64,000 nucleotides of DNA from the NCBI RefSeq assembly GCF_001427585.1, contig NZ_LMGY01000015.1:296684-360683 (forward strand), read 5' to 3'. Below are positions 16,833 to 24,151 of this stretch, in pieces. Source of the DNA: Pseudoxanthomonas sp. Root630 (GTDB lineage: Bacteria; Pseudomonadota; Gammaproteobacteria; Xanthomonadales; Xanthomonadaceae). Made by a program: the position numbers and the translations under genes. Within the stretch, counting starts at the first letter, position 1; the number at the start of each line of letters is the position of its first letter. The notes under the pieces were generated by a model. That model was not told where the DNA came from. It ran no database searches and saw only the letters and a list, made by a program, of their open reading frames with translations.

Positions 16833-19800
16833 ATGAAAGGCAAGGTATTGAAGAAGGCGGCACTGGGCATGGCGCTCGGCGCCTGCCTGGCGTCGATGGC
16901 GCCCCTGGCGATGGCGCAGAGCGCGACCGGTGCGGTCGCGGGCCGTGCGAACGCAGGCGACCAGATCACGATCACCAACACGGCGACGGGCGCCGCGCGC
17001 ACCGTCACCGTAGGCGGCGATGGCGGTTACCGCCTGAGCCAGTTGCCGGTCGGCGACTATCAGTTGCAGGTCAAGCGCGCGGGCCAGGACGTGGGCCAGG
17101 CGGTGGCCGTCAACGTGCCGCTGGGCGGCACCACCACCGTCAACCTAGGCAGCGATGGCGGCGTGGTGAACCTCAACGCCGTGCAGGTGGTCGGATCGCG
17201 CGTGATCAATCGCGTGGACGTGCGCTCGACCGAATCGGCGACGACGATCAACCGCGAAGAACTCGCCAGACTGCCGGTCGCGCAGGATCTCAGCTCGGTG
17301 GCGTTGCTCGCACCCGGCGTGGTCGGGGGCAACTCCAGTTTCGGCGGCATTTCGTTCGGCGGCTCGTCCGTGGCCGAGAACTCCGTGTTCATCAACGGCC
17401 TGAACGTCACCGACTTCTATCGTCGCCAGAGCTTCTCCACGGCGCCGTTCGCGTTCTTCCAGGAATTCCAGGTCAAGACCGGCGGCTACTCCGTCGAGTT
17501 CGGCCGCAGCACGGGCGGCGTGATCAACGCGGTGACCCGTTCGGGCAGCAACGAGTTCCAGGGCGGCGTCGAAGTGACCTTCGAACCCGAAGCCTGGCGC
17601 GCCTCGGCCGACGACCACCAGTTCTCCGACACCGACGCCAATGGCAACCCTGTGCCGGTGTACTACCGCGCGAGCCACGATACCCGCACATTCAGCAAGA
17701 CCAATGTGTGGGCATCCGGCCCGGTGGTGAAGGACAAGCTGTTCCTGTTCGCGATGTTCGAGCAGCGCGACAACCGCGCCGGCTACACCAACGGCAACGG
17801 CAACACCTGGACGACCGGCGAATCGGGCAACGGCTTCTGGGGCACGAAGCTGGACTGGAACATCAACGACAACCACCGCCTTGAGCTGCTCGCGTTCTCC
17901 GACGAGGGCGACACCGACAGCACCACCTATGCCTACGACTGGGACGCCGCCACGCGCGGCGGCATGAGCGGCGTCAGCACGACGGAGAGCGGCGGCAAGA
18001 GCGGTTCGCTGACCTACACGGGCCGCTTCGGCGACAACTTCACCGTCAAGGCGATGTACGGCGAGAACAACAGCAGCAGCTTCGTGCGCTCGCCCGCCGA
18101 CGCCCTGTGCTCGCAGGTGATCATCAATTCCAGCTACAACACCGTCTACGCGGGCATGGGCCGGCCACCGGTCAGCTGTCATCCCGGCGGCACGGTCATC
18201 AACCACGAGGACGAGCGCGAAGTCGGCCGCCTGGACTTCGAGTGGACGCTGGGCGACCACCTGCTGCGGTTCGGCCTGGACCGCGAAGTCATGACGACCG
18301 ATCGCTCCTCCTTCTACCCGGGTCCGGCGCAGATGACCTACACGGTCTATTCGATGACCCCGGGCGCGGCGCTGGACAACGGCGCCACCGTGCCGGCCGG
18401 CGTCAACGCCGTCGTGATGGGTCGCAAGCGCATCGATGGCGGCGTCTTCGACACCACCGCCAACGCCTGGTACATCGAGGACAACTGGAGCGTCACGCCG
18501 AACCTGCTGCTGAACCTCGGCCTGCGCGTGGATGCGTTCAACAACAAGACCGCGGCCGGCGGCAGCTTCATCAAGATCGACGACCTGGTCTCGCCGCGCC
18601 TCGGGTTCTCCTGGGACATGAAGGGCGATGGCAGCACCAAGCTGTTCGGCAACCTGGGCCGCTACTACCTGCCCGTCACCAACAACATCAACTACACGTT
18701 CGCAGGCGGCTTGATCGACGAGCGCACGTACTACGTGCTCAATGGCTGGAGCCCGCAGACCAATCCGATCACCGGCACGAGCTACATGCAGCCGGTGCTG
18801 GGCGCCCAGATCGGCCCGGTGGACGACCAGTTCAACGTCACCGTCGGCGATCTTCGCCAGAGCGTGGACCGCGACATCGACGCGGTCTACCAGGACGAAG
18901 CGATCCTCGGCTTCCAGACGATGATCAACCAGGCCTGGTCGTGGGGCGTCAACGCGACCTATCGCCGGATGACGAACGCGTTGGACGACATCCGCATCAA
19001 CGCGCTGTGCGGCGTCCGCCACGCCAACATCTGGCCGATCGCCAACCCGGGCGACCAGCTCACCCTGTGGGGCACCACCGCGATGGGCTGCGCCCAGGAT
19101 GGCTGGGTCACCATCGACACGTCGCAAGAGGGCTACATCACGACCGGCAGCAACCGGATCATCGGTTACTCCAAGCCCAAGCGCACCTACAAGGCCGTCG
19201 AATTCCAGATCGACCGCGCGTGGGACGACAAGTGGGCCTTCAACGCGTCGTACCTGTGGTCGAAGTCGGAGGGCAACCACGAAGGCCCGGTCAATTCCGA
19301 CACCAACTACGGCGACACCGGCATGGTCCAGCACTGGGACCACCCGGCCAACAACGAACGCTACGGCGTGCTGTTCAACGATCACGAGCACCAGATCAAA
19401 TTGCGCGCCAGCTACAAGTTCAACGAGATGTGGTCGGTCGGCGGCACGTTCACCGCGCTCTCGGGCGGCCCGATCACGGCGTTCGGCGTGACCTGGCCGG
19501 ACGAGAACCTGGCCGTGGCCAGCTACACCAGCGAAGGCAGTGGCGGCGGCACCGGCTGGATCTGCGTGCAGAACTGCAGCGGCGCCTACGACCAGCGCGT
19601 CTACGAATATTCCGAGCGCGGTGCGTTCGGCCGCATGCCGTGGACGTACAACCTGGGCGCGAACCTCACATGGACGCTGCCGGTGGAAGGCATCGACCTG
19701 AAGGCGCGGCTCTCGGTCTACAACCTGCTCAACGACCAGGAAGTGATCAACGTCCGTGGCCGTTACGAGAAGCAGCCCGGCATATACCGCACCACCTTCG

Positions 19801-19862
19801 GCACCGGCACCCGCTGGCAGTCGCCGCGCTACACGCAACTCGTGGTGACGTGGAACTTCTGA
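16833..19862 (+). CDS. Oar-like TonB-dependent outer-membrane receptor
   Basis: A 1009-residue outer-membrane protein with a signal peptide ending ...MAMAQ, a carboxypeptidase-regulatory-like beta domain (about 30-115), a plug domain (about 120-240, with ENSVFINGLNVTDFY) and a large beta-barrel ending in an aromatic residue (VVTWNF). This is the Oar-like arrangement common in xanthomonads; such receptors move large or oligomeric substrates using TonB energy. The ATG follows AGGAGAGAGCGGGG. It sits downstream of the transglutaminase-like gene and ends at a strong terminator. Murein fragments or peptides are the likely cargo from neighbours, not from sequence. Confidence 0.92.
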   Translation: MKGKVLKKAALGMALGACLASMAPLAMAQSATGAVAGRANAGDQITITNTATGAARTVTVGGDGGYRLSQLPVGDYQLQVKRAGQDVGQAVAVNVPLGGTTTVNLGSDGGVVNLNAVQVVGSRVINRVDVRSTESATTINREELARLPVAQDLSSVALLAPGVVGGNSSFGGISFGGSSVAENSVFINGLNVTDFYRRQSFSTAPFAFFQEFQVKTGGYSVEFGRSTGGVINAVTRSGSNEFQGGVEVTFEPEAWRASADDHQFSDTDANGNPVPVYYRASHDTRTFSKTNVWASGPVVKDKLFLFAMFEQRDNRAGYTNGNGNTWTTGESGNGFWGTKLDWNINDNHRLELLAFSDEGDTDSTTYAYDWDAATRGGMSGVSTTESGGKSGSLTYTGRFGDNFTVKAMYGENNSSSFVRSPADALCSQVIINSSYNTVYAGMGRPPVSCHPGGTVINHEDEREVGRLDFEWTLGDHLLRFGLDREVMTTDRSSFYPGPAQMTYTVYSMTPGAALDNGATVPAGVNAVVMGRKRIDGGVFDTTANAWYIEDNWSVTPNLLLNLGLRVDAFNNKTAAGGSFIKIDDLVSPRLGFSWDMKGDGSTKLFGNLGRYYLPVTNNINYTFAGGLIDERTYYVLNGWSPQTNPITGTSYMQPVLGAQIGPVDDQFNVTVGDLRQSVDRDIDAVYQDEAILGFQTMINQAWSWGVNATYRRMTNALDDIRINALCGVRHANIWPIANPGDQLTLWGTTAMGCAQDGWVTIDTSQEGYITTGSNRIIGYSKPKRTYKAVEFQIDRAWDDKWAFNASYLWSKSEGNHEGPVNSDTNYGDTGMVQHWDHPANNERYGVLFNDHEHQIKLRASYKFNEMWSVGGTFTALSGGPITAFGVTWPDENLAVASYTSEGSGGGTGWICVQNCSGAYDQRVYEYSERGAFGRMPWTYNLGANLTWTLPVEGIDLKARLSVYNLLNDQEVINVRGRYEKQPGIYRTTFGTGTRWQSPRYTQLVVTWNF

Positions 19863-19900
19863 CCGCACAGTGCATGCGGTTGGACGTGTGTCTCTCCCGT

Positions 19901-19929
19901 GGCCTGCCGTTCGCGGCAGGCCTTTCTTT
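19901..19929 (+). terminator. Intrinsic terminator after the Oar-like receptor
   Basis: GGCCTGCCG-TTCG-CGGCAGGCC, a perfect nine-base stem with a UUCG loop, is followed by TTTCTTT. It ends the transglutaminase/receptor transcript 38 bases after the stop codon, so the amidase gene downstream needs another promoter or read-through. Confidence 0.88.
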
Positions 19930-20001
19930 GTCCGCGCCGTGTCCGTCCCACGACGCGATCCGTGCTATTGCTATGCCGGCGCGTATTCCGAGGTGTCCCG
20001 T

Positions 20002-20778
20002 ATGACGAAGCCCGTTCCGTTCGCGTCCCGATCGCTCGCCCTGGCCGCACTGGTTCTGCTGCTGGGGGCGTGCGCGCATACCGGCCCGCGCAATCCGCTC
20101 GCCACCTGGGTGCCGTCGAAGAACTTCGACGAACGGCGACCGGTCGTCATCGTGTTGCACTACACCGAGCAGGGTTCCGTCGAACAATCGCTGGACACGC
20201 TGCGCAGCCGCAACAGCGGTGGGCGCGTCAGTTCGCATTACCTCGTCGGCAAGGACGGGAAGGTCTACCAGCTGGTCAGCGACACGAAGCGGGCCTGGCA
20301 TGCGGGCGCGGGAAGCTGGGGCGCGATCACCGACGTCAACAACGCATCCATCGGCATCGAGATCGACAACGACGGGAAGAGTCCGTACCCCGATGCGCAG
20401 GTCGAGAGCCTGATCGTGCTGCTGCGCGACCTCACCACGCGGCTGCGCATCCCGCCCGCTCAGATCATCGGCCACTCCGACCTCGCGCCCACCCGCAAGA
20501 TCGATCCGGGCCCGCTGTTTCCCTGGAAGCGCCTGCACGAGGCCGGCTTCGGCCTGTGGCCCGCGGCCGACGCTGGCGAGCCGCCTGCGGGTTTCGATCC
20601 CTGGCTGGCGCTGCAGGCGATCGGTTATGCGATCGACAATCGGGGCGATACGGTGCGTGCCTTCCACCATCGGTTCCGCGGCATCGAGGGCGTCGAACTG
20701 GATGCGGAAGACCTGCGCATCCTGTACGCGCTCACGCATCCGGCACCGGCGGCAAACCCTCCGCCGGCAACGCCTTGA
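20002..20778 (+). CDS. AmiD-like N-acetylmuramoyl-L-alanine amidase lipoprotein
   Basis: A 258-residue outer-membrane-type lipoprotein: the signal peptide ends at a lipobox (LLLGAC). An amidase_2 domain (about 45-190) has zinc ligands in VLHYT, GHSDLAP and the following KIDPGP segment, as in AmpD/AmiD enzymes. A C-terminal region (about 205-250) resembles a peptidoglycan-binding helical domain. These zinc enzymes cut the bond between MurNAc and L-Ala and so free the stem peptide. The ATG at 20002 was chosen because the lipoprotein signal begins there and GAGGTG precedes it; the longer frame has no signal. It sits between two TonB receptors, fitting a supply of peptides for import. Confidence 0.92.
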   Translation: MTKPVPFASRSLALAALVLLLGACAHTGPRNPLATWVPSKNFDERRPVVIVLHYTEQGSVEQSLDTLRSRNSGGRVSSHYLVGKDGKVYQLVSDTKRAWHAGAGSWGAITDVNNASIGIEIDNDGKSPYPDAQVESLIVLLRDLTTRLRIPPAQIIGHSDLAPTRKIDPGPLFPWKRLHEAGFGLWPAADAGEPPAGFDPWLALQAIGYAIDNRGDTVRAFHHRFRGIEGVELDAEDLRILYALTHPAPAANPPPATP

Positions 20779-20782
20779 ACGA

Positions 20783-20852
20783 GAATATTCAAGTCGGCCT
20801 CTCCTAACATTAGGAATAATTTATTGACTCGCCGCAGGCGGCGTGCTACATC
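20783..20852 (+). promoter_or_regulatory. Promoter with paired operator-like motifs, copy 2
   Basis: GAATATTC (20783-20790) lies 31 bp upstream of GAATAATTTATTGAC (20814-20828), the same spacing as at 15167 and 15198. TTGACT (20824-20829), 17 bp and TACATC (20847-20852) with a TG-n extension form the likely -35 and -10, again as in copy 1. The 15-base motif differs from copy 1 at one position. Shared control of the two plus-strand units by one regulator is likely. Confidence 0.7.
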
Positions 20853-20858
20853 GAACTA

Positions 20859-21146
20859 CAGGGGTTTTTCCTGCCGGACGTGATGTTCTTGCCGGCGGCG
20901 CAGTAACCGGCGGGGTGCCGGCGCAACAACCAGATCGTCAGCGATGTTCCGCGTTGCGTGCCCGGGATGGGGCGCGTCGGTTGGTCCGTATGGGGAATCC
21001 AGATGCTCCTGTGGCGCGTGCGCATCCATGCGACCGCGCCCGGGCAAGAAGCCCGCAGTGGAGATCCCGTCGAGCGACTCGCGCCGCGCCGCGCAGCACA
21101 TCGTCCTGGCAGCATTCGCAGCGTTCCATCATCCAGGAGATTCCGC
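20859..21146 (+). other. Long untranslated leader of the second receptor gene
   Basis: If the promoter at 20824-20852 is used, about 290 bases precede the receptor ATG. No convincing gene is present; frames here have no ribosome site. Small hairpins include CCGGC-N5-GCCGG at 20907-20921 and CGGGC-N5-GCCCG at 21041-21055. The leader may carry RNA-level control, or a second promoter may lie nearer the gene. Confidence 0.4.
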
Positions 21147-24056
21147 ATGCCCGCTCGAACCCGCCCGCTCAAGCCGAGCCATCTTGCCGCCGCCATCGTG
21201 CTGGGCCTGGCGATTCCGGGCACCAGCCTGGCGCAGGACGCGACGCCCGCCAGCGGAAGCAGCGCACGCACGCTCGACACCGTCACCGTCACCGGTTCGC
21301 GCATCAAGCGCACCGAGGTGGAGGCGCAGTTGCCGGTCACCGTACTGCAGAAGGAGCGCATCGACGAACTCGGCATCTCGTCGGCGGAACAGTTGCTGAT
21401 GTTCCTCAACATCGCGGGCAACAGCTCGGACAACCTCGCCAGCAACGGTGGCATCGTCAGCGAGGAGCAGCGCGGCAACAACGGTGTTTCCGGCGCCAAC
21501 CTGCGTGGCCAGGGCGCCGACGCGACGCTGGTGCTGTTGAACGGCCGCCGCGTCGCCACCCACGGCCTCAAGGGCCGCGCGGTGGACTTGAACTCCATTC
21601 CCTTCGCCGCGCTCGACCGCGTGGAAGTGCTGCGCGACGGCGCTTCGGCCGTCTACGGCACCGACGCCATCGGCGGCGTGATCAACTTCATCACCAAGAC
21701 CGACTACACGGGCCTCGAGGCCTCGACCTTCGTCGACGTCACCGAGGATGGCGGCGGCAACATCTTCCGCGCCAACCTGTTGGGCGGCTGGGGCGACCTC
21801 GACAACGACCGCTGGAACGTCTTCGGCACGGTCACCTACAAGAAGAACGAGATCCTGCGCGGTACGGACCGCGACTATTCCAACACCTTCCAGGCCGACC
21901 GCGGCCTTTCGCCCGACACGCGCGGCACCCCCTTCGCGACGGTGTTCAGCCTGGGCACCACGGGCGTGGGCGCCACCAGCCTGTTGCGCAACGGCCAACT
22001 CGATCCGGCGGACGGGCCGGGCTCCACCTTGCGCCAGAGCGCGATCAACATCCTCGACCTGCCGGGTGCGGCGGGCTGCGAAAGCGGCGGCGACATGATG
22101 GGTGCGTACGACCATCGCCTGTGGAGCAGTGCGGCTTCGCGCTATGCCTGCGCCTGGGACTATCCGGCCGCAGCGATCATCCAGCAGCCGCAGGAAAGCG
22201 TCGATTTCATCGGCCGCGCCACCTTCAAGATCAGCGACAACCACCAGGCCTATGTGGAACTGGTCGGGTCGCAGGTGGACGTTGAGAAGACGTTCGAGCC
22301 GAACCAGATCTCGTCCAGCACGTCCGCGGCCACCACCGCGCTCGGCCCGACCACGTGGTATCCGTTGAATGCGCTGACGCAGGACACCTACGACATGGTG
22401 TACGACGCGCTCGCGGCGTACTTCGGTGCCGGCAACCTCAACTATGGCGCGCCGATCGCCTATCGCTGGCGCTGTATCGCCTGCGGACCGCGCCAGATCG
22501 AGACCACGACCAAGTCCTACCGCTTCCTCGCCGCTTTCGAAGGCTCGCTGGGCAGCAAGTGGGACTACAACGTGGGCCTGTCGCGCGCATCGAGCAAGTC
22601 CGAATCCACGCTGGGCAGTGGCTATCACTACACCGATTCGCTGCGCACGATCCTGGGCAGCGGCCTGCTGAATCCGTTCCTGCTGCCGGGCCAGGAGCAG
22701 AGCGCCGCCGCGATGTCCGCACTGGACGCGGCATCGGCCGCCGGCGTCATGCTGTATGGCGGCGAATCGATCCTCACCACCCTGGATGCCACGTTCTCCG
22801 GCAGCCTGGGCTTCTCGCTGCCGGGTGGCGAAGTGCTGGCGGCCACCGGCATCGACCTGCGTCGCGAGGAATTCAAGTTCGACGGCGACTCGCGCGTGGA
22901 CAAGCGCCCGATCTTCAACGCGCCGTTCGACGAATCGAACATCCTCAACGACGTCAGCCGCGACATCAAGGCGCTCTACGCGGAAGTGTATCTGCCGCTG
23001 CTCGACAACCTCGACATCACCGTGGCCGGCCGCTACGACGACTACGATGGCTTCGGCAGCACCACCAACCCGAAGGTGTCGTTCAAGTTCGCACCTTTCG
23101 ATGGCGTCGCACTGCGCGGCGCCTATAGCACCGGCTTCAAGGTGCCCTCGTTCAACCAGCTCTTCAACGGTGTGACCGAAACCCAGTACACCGGCCTGGA
23201 CCTGGCCGACCCGGCGACCTGCCCCAGCGGCATCGCCAACCCGGCGGTCGCCGGCTGCGAGTCGATCCGCCCGGTCGAGCTGTTCGGCGGCAAGGAAGAC
23301 CTGCAGCCGGAAGAGTCCACCCAGAAGAGCTTCGGCGTGGTGCTGGCGCCGGTCGACTGGCTCAACGTCAGCGTCGACTGGTGGGAGATCGAACGCGAGA
23401 ACACCATCCGCTCCGCGCCGCGCGATATCCTGATCCAGTACTACGACGTGTTCGCCGCCAACTGGATCCGCGACGCCAGCGGCGAAGTCGTGGCCATCGA
23501 CCGCCGTTACATCAACTCGGGCGGCAGCCTGATGCGCGGCATCGAGATCGACGGCAACGTGATGGGCGACCTGGCCGGCGGCACCTTCCGCCTGAACCTC
23601 AACGGCAGCTACATCAACACCTTCAAGACGAAGGCGCTGGAAACCCTGCCGTACACGGACAACCTGGTCGGCGACTACGTCCGCTACTACAACCTGCCGA
23701 TCAAGTGGAAGCACACGCTGACCTTCACCTGGCAGAAGGGCGACTGGTCGCACAACGTCAGCCAGATCTACCGCGACGGTTACAACGACGAGCTGCCGGT
23801 GAGCGTGCGCAACAACTCGTATATCCCGGAAAACTGGAATCCGCGCGTCTCCAACTACACCACGTACAACTACAGCCTGGTGTATTCGGGCATCGAGCGG
23901 ATGAAGCTGACCTTCGGCATCAAGAACCTGTTCAACGAAGATCCGCCGTTCACCGCCCACCAGAACGACTTCGCCGCCGGCGCCGCGTGGGAAACCCGCA
24001 TCGCCGATCCGCGTGGCCGCGCGTACAGCCTGCTGATGGAATACAAGTTCCGCTGA
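21147..24056 (+). CDS. TonB-dependent outer-membrane receptor
   Basis: A 969-residue receptor with a signal peptide (about 1-30), a TonB-box-like stretch (LDTVTVTGSRIKR), a plug domain with VLLNGRRVATHG and RVEVLRDGASAVYGTDAIGGVINFIT, and a long barrel with the typical C-terminal strand (YSLLMEYKFR). It belongs to the large xanthomonad group of peptide- or glycan-associated receptors rather than classical siderophore receptors. The ATG at 21147 has AGGAGA eight bases upstream. Its neighbours are a murein amidase before and a D-Ala-D-Ala peptidase fusion plus D-amino acid dehydrogenase after, which suggests stem peptides as cargo. Confidence 0.92.
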   Translation: MPARTRPLKPSHLAAAIVLGLAIPGTSLAQDATPASGSSARTLDTVTVTGSRIKRTEVEAQLPVTVLQKERIDELGISSAEQLLMFLNIAGNSSDNLASNGGIVSEEQRGNNGVSGANLRGQGADATLVLLNGRRVATHGLKGRAVDLNSIPFAALDRVEVLRDGASAVYGTDAIGGVINFITKTDYTGLEASTFVDVTEDGGGNIFRANLLGGWGDLDNDRWNVFGTVTYKKNEILRGTDRDYSNTFQADRGLSPDTRGTPFATVFSLGTTGVGATSLLRNGQLDPADGPGSTLRQSAINILDLPGAAGCESGGDMMGAYDHRLWSSAASRYACAWDYPAAAIIQQPQESVDFIGRATFKISDNHQAYVELVGSQVDVEKTFEPNQISSSTSAATTALGPTTWYPLNALTQDTYDMVYDALAAYFGAGNLNYGAPIAYRWRCIACGPRQIETTTKSYRFLAAFEGSLGSKWDYNVGLSRASSKSESTLGSGYHYTDSLRTILGSGLLNPFLLPGQEQSAAAMSALDAASAAGVMLYGGESILTTLDATFSGSLGFSLPGGEVLAATGIDLRREEFKFDGDSRVDKRPIFNAPFDESNILNDVSRDIKALYAEVYLPLLDNLDITVAGRYDDYDGFGSTTNPKVSFKFAPFDGVALRGAYSTGFKVPSFNQLFNGVTETQYTGLDLADPATCPSGIANPAVAGCESIRPVELFGGKEDLQPEESTQKSFGVVLAPVDWLNVSVDWWEIERENTIRSAPRDILIQYYDVFAANWIRDASGEVVAIDRRYINSGGSLMRGIEIDGNVMGDLAGGTFRLNLNGSYINTFKTKALETLPYTDNLVGDYVRYYNLPIKWKHTLTFTWQKGDWSHNVSQIYRDGYNDELPVSVRNNSYIPENWNPRVSNYTTYNYSLVYSGIERMKLTFGIKNLFNEDPPFTAHQNDFAAGAAWETRIADPRGRAYSLLMEYKFR

Positions 24057-24074
24057 GGGGTTGACGGTGTCATG

Positions 24075-24099
24075 GCACGGGCGGCGATGCCGCCCGTGC
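24075..24099 (+). other. Intercistronic hairpin
   Basis: GCACGGGCGGC and GCCGCCCGTGC form a perfect eleven-base stem around GAT, 18 bases after the receptor stop. No T-run follows. It may reduce expression of, or stabilise the message before, the downstream fusion gene. Confidence 0.5.
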
Positions 24100-24151
24100 G
24101 CATTCGAGGGGCACCCCGTGCCCCGGTGGCCAGAAGCAGAAAGGAACACGC

